From Paraglomus occultum (lineage: Eukaryota > Glomeromycota > Glomeromycetes > Paraglomerales > Paraglomeraceae): a DNA stretch of 10,383 bases. The DNA lies in contig CAJVPJ010001344.1 of NCBI GenBank assembly GCA_910592205.1, positions 1-10,383 of the forward strand. The letters run 5' to 3'. The stretch's first letter is position 1; each line of letters starts with the position of its first letter. A model generated the notes under the pieces. That model made no database searches, had not been told where the DNA came from, and was given only the letters and a program-made list of their open reading frames with translations. Position numbers and translations under genes: made by a program. Below are positions 1 through 8,007 of this stretch, piece by piece.

Positions 1-235
1 GCGCGCATGCGTTCGGTGCCCTCAAGTTCAGACTTTATCTGCATTGCGGAGTATTGGGTACTTCCATATGTGGATACCGTTACTTCGAATTCTGATGACT
101 AGTCCATATTGTATTAGGGTGGGGAACATGAATAATATACTAAGTCACTTGTTTTAATATTAAAAAGAGTGGACAGATATGAGGAAGCATTGAAAACGTA
201 TGTGCTACGTCCAGAGCGGAAAGGCAAAGCAATAG

Positions 236-940
236 CGCAAGTACTGCGCCAATTTGGCTCATATCTTGGTAATCGACAATCGTGAGAGACGTAATGTATG
301 TATAAGGTATTTATAAATGGTTGTTAACAGATTCTTACAAATTAATGTCTTCGTATTATTACTATAGGAAAAGTCGACAAGGAGATTAGTGCGCCGCCAT
401 CTTGAGGAGAATATTACTCTTCCGTGTCTTGCAGGAAGTAACAATTACGAGAGAGTTAACTGGGTAGGTTGTCTAATACAATATAATATTACAGAAAAAT
501 ATAGTATTAATCCTTATATCAATTGTGAATAATAGAGACTCGGAGGACATGGAGTTTGCTTCACTATTCACGAAGTCTCTGTCACTTTATTTTATGAATT
601 CGCATACAGTATATATTAATTTACTTTTCTGGCATTTAATAGATCACCGATTTGGCTGGATCTGGACATGGTCAATATATTCTTGCTAACAGAGGTGACG
701 TTACTTTTCGTATTAACAGATATAGAGTGGCACCAGGAAGTGCTGGAATTGTCTATGGAGGCAAACATGTACTGCGTTATTCGGACTATACTTGTAAGTA
801 AGTGAAGATGTTGAAATCTAATTCTTACCTTAGTTGTATATACAGATTATTTCGGACTTCCTGGTGCTCGTCGCCGTCCTCCGCTAACGTCTCCTCCACT
901 ACCGTCTCCTCCACCACCTCAAAGTTGCGTAATTCTGTAA
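236..940 (+). CDS. Spliced gene of unknown function ending in a CaaX box (5' partial)
   Basis: I do not recognise this protein. Four exons keep one reading frame: 236-295, 368-463, 643-793 and 846-940. Introns are 296-367 (GTATGT...TATAG), 464-642 (GTAGGT...AATAG) and 794-845 (GTAAGT...TACAG). In-frame stops lie directly before 368 (TAG 365-367) and 643 (TAG 640-642), so those acceptors are forced. The product has a basic stretch (STRRLVRRHLEE), a Gly-rich middle (LAGSGHGQYILANRGDV), a Pro-rich tail (SPPLPSPPPP) and ends SCVIL before TAA 938-940. CVIL fits a CaaX box with X = Leu, which in fungi and animals favours geranylgeranylation, so membrane attachment is inferred. A second overlapping donor at 798 would give a different tail without CaaX. 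No start codon was found; more 5' exons probably lie in 1-235 or outside the window. Confidence is good for coding, low for exon 1. Confidence 0.5.
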
Positions 941-1028
941 AGAGCAATAGTATTTGTAAATAATTTGTACGCTGTATCGTAATATCGTTACAGAGGTAAG
1001 AAGTAATGTACCATACGAGATTGTTTTA

Positions 1029-1034
1029 AATAAA
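1029..1034 (+). terminator. Possible polyadenylation signal AATAAA
   Basis: AATAAA lies 89 nt after the stop codon of the CaaX gene, a reasonable 3' UTR distance for a fungal gene. In AT-rich DNA this hexamer is common, so the support is positional only. Confidence 0.3.
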
Positions 1035-1765
1035 AAATGAAAACAAACACCAGACATAATAGTTCCTGTTTTCAAACTACACGCGATTTGGTCGAAATTT
1101 CATTCTATAAACAGTATAATAATAACCAAACACAGAGTAATACGTGCATGGTTCAGAAACACCTGGCTACCATAAATATCATACCGGGTTAGGGCTATAT
1201 TTACCATATTGATCTGGACAGTTGAGAGTAGCATTATACTAACAGTGTGTTTATTCGTCTGTAATAGAACGGGAATGAGATTTTATGTCTGTTATTATGG
1301 ATCCAACATTTGCTTACAGACCACCCGTATTAATATACCATTGTAGAATACTGTAATAATGTCGATTATAAAATAGAACCGTACCGTCATACACACATGT
1401 ATATTGTATCCGGCGTATAAATGCAAAAATTATGCTGTCCGATACGTTAACGTTATTATCTATAATATAATGAGAGCGCTTTTCTTACATTCCACGTCCC
1501 TTATCAATGCGAATTTAAAGCAATTGAACATCAATTAATGTCTTGGGAACGTTACCTGCATAACGTTTGGTGAAGCTAGCGTGACATACAGTATATGTGA
1601 TTTATTTATGCTAGCTCGCTTTCTTTAACAACCCAAAAGACTCGTATATATACGCTGCGAGGAACTTTCGTATATAATGCTACGATATTGCTGCGAAGTC
1701 TGTATAATATTGTAAAACAATACCATCAGGATATTTTTCAAATATCTAGTGAGCATCACGCAATG

Positions 1766-1981
1766 ATGTCGCCACGAGGATTCTAATTTTAGTGCATTGC
1801 GAAGATGTGCTCACGAGATTTCAGGGAGATGCATGGAATTTTAATAAAGCCGCGAAACTGGACTGTCTAACAGAATCTCGTGACAAGATCGTCAAGATAC
1901 TAAGCGAAATTTAGCAATTTGTTGGTGACATCGCGGCGAGATGGTTATCATTATGACATCGTACAAACCTCGTCGGGACAT
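1766..1981. repeat. Imperfect nested inverted repeat, about 216 bp
   Basis: The outer arms are ATGTCGCCACGAGGATT (1766-1782) and the reverse complement of 1965-1981, matching at 14 of 17 bases. An inner perfect 10-bp pair, TCACGAGATT (1811-1820) and AATCTCGTGA (1874-1883), lies within it. It could be a degraded MITE. No clear target-site duplication was found. Confidence 0.3.
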
Positions 1982-2080
1982 TTTTAAAAAATGCAAGTTT
2001 CTGTAAAGCTATCAAAGAATTATCAGAAGATTTTGCTTTTAAAGCATCTATCAGTGCTTTTGCTCCTTGATTCCTCAGGT

Positions 2081-3595
2081 TCAGTATTTACCTGGTAATA
2101 GTAAATGCTGATCTTCATCATCAAGTAACAATTTTAATTGCTTGTGTATTTCTTTACATGATGGTCGTTCTTCAGGATTTTCACTCCAACATGCTGAATA
2201 CAGCTGAACAAATGCTTCTGGTGTTTCTGGAAGAGGAGGATCACGATAGCCTTGTTTTCTACATTCTGCTATTACTATACTGGTCCAATTTTTACAAGGT
2301 ATCTGACCACTAGAAATTTCCCAAAACAACACTCCAAGACTAAAAATATCAGATTTTTTTCCACGTTTATATGATTGATTCCTGAATGATAAGGGATCTC
2401 TGTATGCTGCAGTGCCTTCACCTGATGATGAGGACATCATCTGTCCTGATAGACCAAAATCAGTGATTTTTGCAACACCTGATTTCAGAAGAATGTTGAA
2501 ATCTGACTGATAAGAGCATAAACAATAATTAATTTGTAATCATTAATATAATTGCAAACAAAATAAGGTGTAATCATAAATTACCAAGTCTTTATGGATG
2601 ATATCAAGGTCATGCATGTACTTCAATCCATTTGTAATTTCCATACTGAGCTTGTACTTGTGTTCCCATGTTAAACTACGAAAATGCTGCATCAAGTGGG
2701 TACGCAATGTCCCGCCATTTGCAAACTCAAAAATCATATGATAACCATCATCTTCATCTTCAGATTGAAATACATAATAATAATTACATCATCATTACTC
2801 ATGTATAGTTATTAATATGTAACAAATTATGATAACGTGAATATACTTACAGACGCCTAAAAATCGGATAATATTCGGATGACCATTCACTTTCTTGTGA
2901 TTTTTCAACTATATACAAAATATTAGCTATAAATTGATAACAATGAAACTGTATGGTAAGCAAAAAAAATAAATAACCTCTTTGGCAAACTTCTTATACC
3001 GTTTTTCCTCGCAACCATCCGAAGGCAAAAACAATGTTTTCAACGCTACAAGCATTCCAGTGTGTTTTATTGTCGCTTTAGATACTGATCCATATGAACC
3101 AGCAGCGAACGGTATACATTTCACTTCAACATCGCTTTTTGAATAACGGTGGATAGAACCTTCTCTAATACTTCTCTCTATCCATTCCTTATTATAAACA
3201 ATATCAGGTTTGCCCTGCTGCTGGCGACGGATTACATGAGATTGGCGTTGTTGCGGATGGGTAGTCAAGCTCGGCCAAGTAGACGGAGCATCGTTCTGTT
3301 GATGAATAAAACCTGTAACTAGCTCTTCATAAACGGCCAGGTTAGAATCGTCCATATAGGGCTGCGATTGCGAAATAGAATATGTTGGCAGACTGCCGAA
3401 GGTCTGGACATCAGTAGGCGATTGTGACGAATTGAGTGATGAATGGTATTGTTGGGGCAGTTGTGCCGGTTGCAAATCTTGATAATACAAGCCATCCCAG
3501 TAGAAGGCTCGATCAGTGGTAGATGTGGCACGATTAAGTATGCGGCGGTACCGCTGTTGAACCGATTCTTGTTGCTGATAAGCTTGTTGCGACAT
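2081..3595 (-). CDS. Tyrosine-kinase-like (TKL-type) protein kinase, four exons
   Basis: Predicted protein kinase of 424 residues, probably cytoplasmic signalling; the substrate is unknown. Exons are 3595-2978, 2908-2851, 2757-2585 and 2506-2081. Introns are 69, 93 and 78 nt, and phases agree (0, 1, 0). The first donor is a weak GTTATT and the second a perfect GTAAGT; the third acceptor (before 2757) is AAG and could instead be 6 nt further on, in frame. Residues 1-130 are Gln/Ser-rich and low complexity. The kinase domain follows: a glycine loop FAAGSYGSV at 163-171 with the first Gly replaced by Ala, VALK Lys186, helix-C Glu206, HPNIIRFLG around 216-224, FANGGTL, catalytic loop HKDLSDFN (Asp282, Asn287), DFG at 299-301, YRDP at 318-321 in place of APE, SDIFSLGVLFWEI, and NPEERPS. 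Arg of HRD is Lys, but all catalytic residues are kept, so it is probably active. The style matches kinases greatly expanded in Glomeromycotina. Confidence 0.9.
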
Positions 3596-3641
3596 TGTGG
3601 GTTGGGTTAACTACAAGAAACTGCTTAGATTATGTCGTAAC

Positions 3642-3650
3642 TATTTATGA
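3642..3650 (-). promoter_or_regulatory. TATA-like element upstream of the kinase
   Basis: On the minus strand the sequence reads CATAAATAG about 50 nt before the kinase ATG (3595-3593). An ATTGG (inverse CCAAT) lies just upstream of it. The position suits a core promoter with a short leader, but AT-rich background makes this weak evidence. Confidence 0.3.
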
Positions 3651-3739
3651 ACCAATAATGGAAGATCTTACAGATCATGCTTAATAAGGTTGTACAAACG
3701 TCGACTTACCATTCCATTTAGCACAGTAACTGGAACAAA

Positions 3740-3865
3740 ATGCTATCATCAATCAATGCGTTAGAAGCACGGGCAACCATACAACGAAAAAGTAAAGAGA
3801 GAGGATTCGTCAAGCCTTCAGACGTATGGTTTTACTTTTTGCTATTTATTAGCCAATTTGTATGA
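3740..3865 (+). CDS. Small open frame, divergent from the kinase; doubtful
   Basis: This is a 41-codon frame starting ATG after an A-rich leader (ACAAAATG) and ending TGA 3863-3865. The first 30 residues are polar and protein-like (ARATIQRKSKERGFVKPSD), followed by a hydrophobic end (FYFLLFISQ). A GTATGA donor-like site at 3860 could start an intron, but the next plausible exon would fall inside a transposon terminus at 3916. It may be a real first exon cut off by that insertion, or chance. It starts 145 nt from the kinase ATG, so the two would share a promoter region. No family is recognised. Confidence 0.22.
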   Translation: MLSSINALEARATIQRKSKERGFVKPSDVWFYFLLFISQFV

Positions 3866-4371
3866 TTTGCATTTTGATTAGCATATTTAAGTATCCATCA
3901 TACTCGCCCTAAATACAGTCCGAGAGATTTTCGAATTTGTAAATCAGATTCTAGAATAGTCTGCGGCCTTACTCGCAATCTAATTGGTAAAATAATTTTA
4001 ACATAGAGAATTTGATGACGCTGTATCGATCAAATACTTCACGAAACTAACGGTAGCAACATACTTTTACGAGCATATAGTCTCAGAATCCACGGGGTTC
4101 CACGCAACTTTAGAAAACAGTTTTCTCTTAAACCCAGTTTGAACATTACACTACATACATAATGGATTGCAAGACTGGAAGCCAAAGACTTACCTTGTTT
4201 GTTGATTTCAGTTAGTCTTAGTAGAATGCGAGCCTAAAGAAAATCAAATCCGACGTCGTGCGTCGACTAGTTCTGCAGCAAGAATAATGGAAATAGCTAA
4301 ATATTATTCTGAACTATTCACATTCCTTGATTCTCTAGAGATTACTCTTTGTGTGTGTGGGAAAGGCATTA

Positions 4372-5207
4372 TGTGGGGGTTCAAAAAGTTTTGACACAGT
4401 GCACATATTTCAGCAACCACTATAAATACTTATATTATAATAAAGCTTGAGTTACACTTAATTAAACATAAAAAATTTGACCCATTTTGATTTGAGAAAA
4501 TTTTTTTTGAAATCTGTCTACTGAAAACTGCGCGGACAACATTCACAAAGAGTTAGTCATTGCTGAAGGGACGGATTAAAGCACTACACTATTCAAACGT
4601 ACTATTTACTGCTATATTGAAGCATTCGAAGCCGGGCAATCAAGAATCATAGATGCACACCAGTCTAGACGTCCTCGCGAAGCTGTTACACTTTCGAATG
4701 TTAATATCATTGAAGGTCTCATAAATAATGAACCCCATATCAGTATCGAGAATGTTTAGGGTGTCATTTCTATCTCAATTGAGAAGTATAAAACCCCTTT
4801 ATATTATGAAATCTCTGTCAAGAAAGCATGTTTAAATAAAACCTCGCCTATATGCTGCGCCACACAAGTCAAAAATTGTCACTAAGTACTTTCAGGAAGA
4901 ATGAGTCATATTTCTCCTTACTCTACATATTCCTGATCTGGTATTGTGTAACTTTTCTTTTATTCTAAAATAAAAAAAAACTCGGTGGAAAAAGGTTTGA
5001 GAGGATTCAAAATGTTCAGTTATGTTATAAATATCAGCATACCACAATAAGAGTAGGCTGAGTATTTTCAGAGTCAGTGTAAAAGGCTGAGACGTTGTAT
5101 GGAAGTTAAAAGAGAGTATTTTGAAAGAATAAAATAGTTAGATTGATGTTTATTATGTAAATAAAATTTTCGGCGCCTCTGTGCCAAACCTTTTTGAACC
5201 ACCCACA
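4372..5207 (+). mobile_element. Internally deleted mariner-like element, 836 bp
   Basis: The terminal inverted repeats are TGTGGGGG-TTCAAAAAG at the left and, on the minus strand from 5207, TGTGGGTGGTTCAAAAAG at the right. They stay similar for about 28 nt, to GACACAG/GGCACAG. TA flanks both sides (4370-4371 and 5208-5209), the standard mariner target duplication. Full-length mariners are about 1.3 kb; this copy is 836 bp and keeps only an N-terminal transposase remnant, so it is non-autonomous. It sits inside the decayed gene and inside the larger TIR element, making it the youngest layer of the nest. Confidence 0.8.
4604..4840 (+). pseudogene. Mariner transposase N-terminal remnant
   Basis: Frame 4604-4759 encodes a stretch like the mariner DNA-binding region: YIEAFEAGQSRIID, then HQSRRPREAVTLSNV where families have a P-R-S-G-R-P motif, then INNEPHISIENV, matching the second helix-turn-helix lead-in. 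A TAG stop follows at 4757-4759, after which the same frame continues to SVKKAC, the place of the family's K-V-S/C-A-R-W motif. No DD34D catalytic region is visible. No initiator Met is kept. It is clearly non-functional. Confidence 0.6.
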
Positions 5208-6011
5208 TATACCAGATCATTGTTAAAAAGTCTTATATTAAACAAGCCACTAAGACTGGATTCAAGTTTTTTATATTTGGAAGAAAAGGAGAGAACTCTC
5301 TAAATGATACGAGGTACTGGTGTTCAAACTTTTTGCGATTTTGGAGTCCAAATATCGTTGCCCGATCCAAGGTACGAAATTCTTTCGAAAAGGATGAGGA
5401 GCTAGAAAATCAATCAGCAATTGCTATTTGAGAATGCCAACCAACAAGAACGTATTAGGTACGTGACGAAAATTGCTAGAAGGAAACGAGGTAATTTTGT
5501 ATAATGACATAATAAGTTTGATGAAAGACCATGAGTGATTTGGTTTGGATAGTCTTTTTAGAATATTCTCCTTCCAAATGGCTTGCTGTATGCTGAGAGA
5601 ATCCAATCGTTGTGAAGTTTTATTGAAACTCTTACCATAACGAAACCTGTGATTGTGTTTTCGGTGAATAGATACTAAGTGAGGAAATGAATAGACTTTA
5701 TTAAGGCGCGGCAACTGATCCAGTAACATGTGAAGAAACAAATAATCAAAAAGCTGAAAGTTCGTTATTAACTCTTTCATCCCCCTTTTTAGGCGATTTA
5801 GAACGATCACGTTTTCGAGATTTATCAAGTAAATCTCGCAATGATTTATTGAACACTCTTCAGAATATATTATCTGAAGATGATAGTTGATGAAATTGTT
5901 ATGCTTTTTCCTCTAATGTTCTGCAATTGGATTTAGAAGTTTCTAGATTTTTTTTTCGCTATCATAAAAAGAATGATCTGCATGTCCAAATCCGGAAACC
6001 TCTCGGACTGT

Positions 6012-6189
6012 ATATCGAGAGACAATTTACTAATATTGTTTGAGAGAAAACTCGACTATAACGCGTAACCTACTATATCGAGACTTACTATAAATTTCAT
6101 TTTATCGAGGGATAATTTAATAATTCGGTTTTTTGTTCAAGAAATTCTTGACTATAGTGCGAAATTTACTATATCTAGTTTTGACTGTA
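6012..6189. repeat. Tandem duplication of a pogo-like terminal sequence
   Basis: Two diverged direct copies of about 80 bp, roughly 6012-6090 and 6106-6189. Both run ATCGAGNGANAATTTANTAAT, then CTNGACTATANNGCG, then TACTATATC. The second copy ends TTTTGACTG (6187), followed by TA (6188-6189). Read on the minus strand this is CAGTCAAAACTAG, a pogo-type terminus similar to the one at 10271. The block directly abuts the right TIR of the 3916-6010 element. It may be the remnant of a MITE or of subterminal repeats. No matching left end was found. Confidence 0.45.
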
Positions 6190-6331
6190 TGATGCAATAA
6201 CCAAACCGAGCAAAGTATCGAATAAAACGTACAAGTTTATTAGCATTTCGTACGACTTTTAATGATCAGATCTGTATTGTGAAACTATTCAATAACTGAA
6301 CCGGTTCCAAATTATGTAACGCAAAAATTTT

Positions 6332-7725
6332 TTAATTAGCATAAGGTACATTTCCAACGCTACCGTTATGCATATAAACTAACTTTTTTTTATGTTTCCC
6401 CGATGTGTATTCGTCCGTCAAGTTGTTCTTTCCCTTATTTATTTTTCGCACTAATCTTCAAATACCCATTTATCGTATTTTTTTTGTGTTGATTTTTGCG
6501 CTGGATTTTAATAGTATAGTATACCCGCCCACCACCCTTGGGGGGAAGGTACTTTTATACTAATCGACACAAACCATTTAAAGAATACATAACGACAATC
6601 AAACATGCATGCCCCTTTGCTGCACACATCCTGTGCGATAATAAATAATGGTTGTACGAAAAATTTCGATTTTATTGATCATTCCAATACTGTTAACTCC
6701 TTACCAAAACAAGGAAAAAATATCGCACCTTTCCCACTTTTCTCTAGTATAGAAAAAAAAATGCAAACGTGAGGAATATATGACAATTAATAGTCATCCA
6801 ATTTGCGTGTACGAGAAATTGTACTACCCTGATTAGCATTTTATTGATCACCCCGACTACAATAAAACGTTATGCAACTCGTCGTCAACCCTTTCTTATT
6901 TTTCTTTAGTTAGCTTTCACTTATCACTTATAACAAATTCAATGTGAAGAAAAATAATCAATAAACTAAAAAAAAGTCCCAAGTCATCGATATATTTACC
7001 CTTGATAGTCTCGAAAACAGCGAAATTTTTCTCAGATCGCTATCTATCAATAATAATAACGGCAATTGCTCTTCTCCGTCCGAGATGCCAATTACCTAGG
7101 TTTTTGATGGTTCAACAACCCAATATTGGCGTCCTTCCAATGAATTAAAAAAATATTACGTTAACTTTACGAAGAAGATTATGCACAGTTTCCATGCGTT
7201 TCCTGCTCTTACTGCTCACGATTGCTATACCCACAATCTGTAAAATGGATAACCCGAAACAATAATGTTACATATCCATTGGAAATGTCATCACCAGAAC
7301 TAAGCCTTACAGTCAATCCACGCAATCCAACAAAAATTGCAGTTTGCGATGGATGTAAATCGAATTCTAATAACAGAACATGGTTTCCACTTACCCCTCG
7401 ATGTATTCACGATGTACCATACGCCAAAAAAAAAACATCTTTCTTCTATCTATTTACATACCAGTCTAGGTTGTTCTTCTGGTACAAACCCTTTTGCCGA
7501 ATATCGATCGCTCACTGGTCAAATGGAATATTCCAAAAACCGAAGAACATTTTCAATCTACTCAGGTATTATTGGGGCTTTTCCGCAAACTGATAATTTA
7601 TTTGCTCCTGACAATTGCTGGTATTATCCATCATTACGTTGTGCTTGTGATTGGCTCCAATAAAATAATCTCTATCTGTCTGTTTACCATTCCATTGCTT
7701 CGCATTTGCTCGCACATAATTCCCA
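6332..7725 (+). repeat. Left arm of a giant inverted repeat, 1.39 kb
   Basis: This arm pairs with the reverse complement of 8027-9239. Outer limit: TTAATTAGCATAAGGTACAT against TTAGTTAGCATAAAGTACAT. Inner limit: CGCACATAATTCCCA in both. Spot comparison over well-aligned stretches gives about 95% identity. Left-only sequence includes about 190 bp at roughly 7221-7411 and a short stretch near 6815-6870. The arm holds about 640 bp of upstream sequence, including a GC-rich patch (CCGCCCACCACCCTT, from about 6526) beside TATAGTATAC, then a broken gene reading toward the centre. No TIR-type ends or clear target duplication were seen, so it looks like a segmental inverted duplication, not a simple transposon. 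Confidence 0.9.
6974..7663 (+). pseudogene. Broken gene in left arm, possibly HMG-box (MATA_HMG-like)
   Basis: Coding-like sequence in shifting frames. Frame 2 runs from 6974 (SQVIDIFTLDSLENSEIFLR) to TAA at 7244-7246, with one TAG at about 7098-7100. Position 6974 is AAG where the right-arm copy has ATG, so the start is lost. Frame 1 then gives VTYPLEMSSPELSLTVNPRN, followed by VCDGC and PYAKKKTSFFYLFTYQSRLF. An A-run at about 7426-7435 marks a shift. Frame 2 ends PDNCWYYPSLRCACDWLQ with TAA at 7661-7663. The arrangement YP..MS..EL..NP.NP, then a basic start with aromatic FFYLF, then ISIAHW and a PD.CWYYPS end, recalls fungal MATA_HMG proteins, in which the box starts R-P-x-N-x-F and ends in YP-Y-Y-P. 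The HMG call is inference and needs a profile search; the pseudogene state is clear. Confidence 0.4.
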
Positions 7726-8007
7726 TATGTCATTATTTTAGCATTAGAATTCAAACGGTTACATAAGTCATAAAATCCACGACCATCTGGGAATAAATCG
7801 GGGAATAAAACGGCTTCTAGTTCAACATCATGAAAACGAAGTGGTATTGACGTTCATTTTCTCCTTGGAAAAATCTATAGCTAAACGAGAGTAATGAGCA
7901 TCTTCATTATGTATTTCATCAGGGAAGTCATACGATGGTACAAATATATCTGATAAATTTACGGGAGTAATAAATTCATTATTACTATCTGATGCGTGGG
8001 TTGTGGC
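7569..8007 (-). pseudogene. Helitron Rep/helicase N-terminal fragment in the palindrome spacer
   Basis: The minus strand from 8007 encodes SDSNNEFITPVNLSDIF, DFPDEIHNEDAHYSRLAIDF, then a frameshift near 7855, then TSIPLRFHDVELEAVLFPDL, FPDGRGFYDLCNR and KIMTYGNYVR. The order ExEAxLFPDLFPDGRG...TYGxYVR is typical of the region leading into the helitron-like N domain of Helitron Rep/helicase proteins in fungi. The frame stays open past the spacer into the left arm to TAA at 7569-7571 (QEQINYQFAEKPQ). That tail overlaps the plus-strand HMG-like reading, so which strand is coding there is unresolved. No start, HUH motif or helicase domain is present; this is a fragment. Confidence 0.5.

Larger units (their letters stand above)
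941..2080. other. 1.1-kb interval with no recognised gene
   Basis: This interval separates the convergent CaaX gene and kinase. I see no coding exon with convincing splice signals. An open minus-strand stretch just beyond the kinase stop (about 2080 to 1920, containing NQGAKALIDALKAKSSDNSL) looks protein-like, but an in-frame stop separates it from the kinase. It could be a lost or alternative last exon. The only other structure is the weak inverted repeat at 1766-1981. Confidence 0.4.
4212..5890 (+). pseudogene. Decayed plus-strand gene of unknown identity, split by a mariner insertion
   Basis: A chain of same-strand coding-like fragments is interrupted by frame breaks. Fragment A (4212-4371) starts after a TTTCAG acceptor and includes ENQIRRRASTSSAARIMEIA. 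The mariner copy 4372-5207 follows. Fragment B (5208-5431) includes KTGFKFFIFGRKGENSLND and RYWCSNFLRFWSPNIVARSK. B runs into fragment C (NQQLLFENANQQERIRYVT) across an AATCAATC repeat at about 5409-5418, which looks like a 4-bp duplication causing a frameshift. Fragment D/E (5467-5640) includes LLEGNEVILYNDIISLMKDH, then TGA at 5536, then RIFSFQMACCMLRESN. Fragment F (5705-5890) ends LLNTLQNILSEDDS and a stop. The acidic final fragment looks like a true C-terminus. I recognise no family; it may be a transposase or a captured host gene. An indel in the (GT)n run at 4350-4359 would bring A and B into frame. Confidence 0.45.
3916..6010. mobile_element. TIR-bounded element with TA flanks (pogo/Tc1-mariner-like), about 2.1 kb
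   Basis: The left end at 3916 begins CAGTCCGAGAGATTTTCG, preceded by TA (3914-3915). The right end at 6010, read on the minus strand, begins CAGTCCGAGAGGTTTCCG, followed by TA (6011-6012). The similarity runs about 34 positions, to CAGAT, with about six mismatches and one gap. TA target duplication and a CAGT start are typical of the pogo branch of Tc1/mariner. Removing the nested mariner element leaves about 1.26 kb, a usual Tc1/mariner size. However, the decayed gene inside does not show me a recognisable pogo DDE transposase, so the interior may be a captured gene, or the two ends may belong to separate insertions. The TIR pair itself is well supported. Confidence 0.5.

Noticed and set aside
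259-444. 61-codon minus-strand frame
   Set aside because: It is antisense to the spliced plus-strand CaaX gene and shows no start or splice context.
368-463. Immunoglobulin V-set-like pattern (NITLPC...VNW) in the CaaX gene
   Set aside because: Only a Cys and a Trp at suitable spacing; the rest of the protein lacks the D-x-G/A-x-Y-x-C end, and the gene context is fungal.
3319-3531. 70-codon minus-strand frame inside kinase exon 1
   Set aside because: It is an alternative frame of the Gln-rich kinase N-terminus (CAA-rich codons stay open in several frames).
3740-4142. Three-exon plus-strand gene (3740-3859, 3919-3938, 4007-4142) with matching phases
   Set aside because: The 20-nt middle exon lies inside the CAGTCCGAGAG transposon terminus at 3916, so the phase match is probably chance.
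4038-4234. Minus-strand open stretch with good donor and acceptor-like sites near 4195 and 4234
   Set aside because: It is antisense to the better-supported plus-strand fragment starting at 4212, within transposon DNA, and has no start codon or partner exons.
5424-5828. 134-codon minus-strand open frame, with HRKHN...KSFN vaguely recalling RNase MRP subunit Rmp1
   Set aside because: It begins at a non-ATG codon and lies antisense to plus-strand fragments with better coding character (LLEGNEVILYNDI, RIFSFQMACCML, LLNTLQNILSEDDS). The Rmp1 likeness is a few residues only.
7194-7265. Signal-peptide-like frame MRFLLLLLTIAIPTIC in the left arm
   Set aside because: It overlaps the longer HMG-like reading in another frame and stops after 23 codons. 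The CTG/CTC/TTA run that makes it leucine-rich reads FPALTAH in the main frame.
7494-7766. Hydrophobic open frames in both arms (7494-7766 plus, 7959-8258 minus)
   Set aside because: They are the third frame of the same duplicated sequence and run past the inner edge of the repeat with unrelated tails, as expected of shadow frames.
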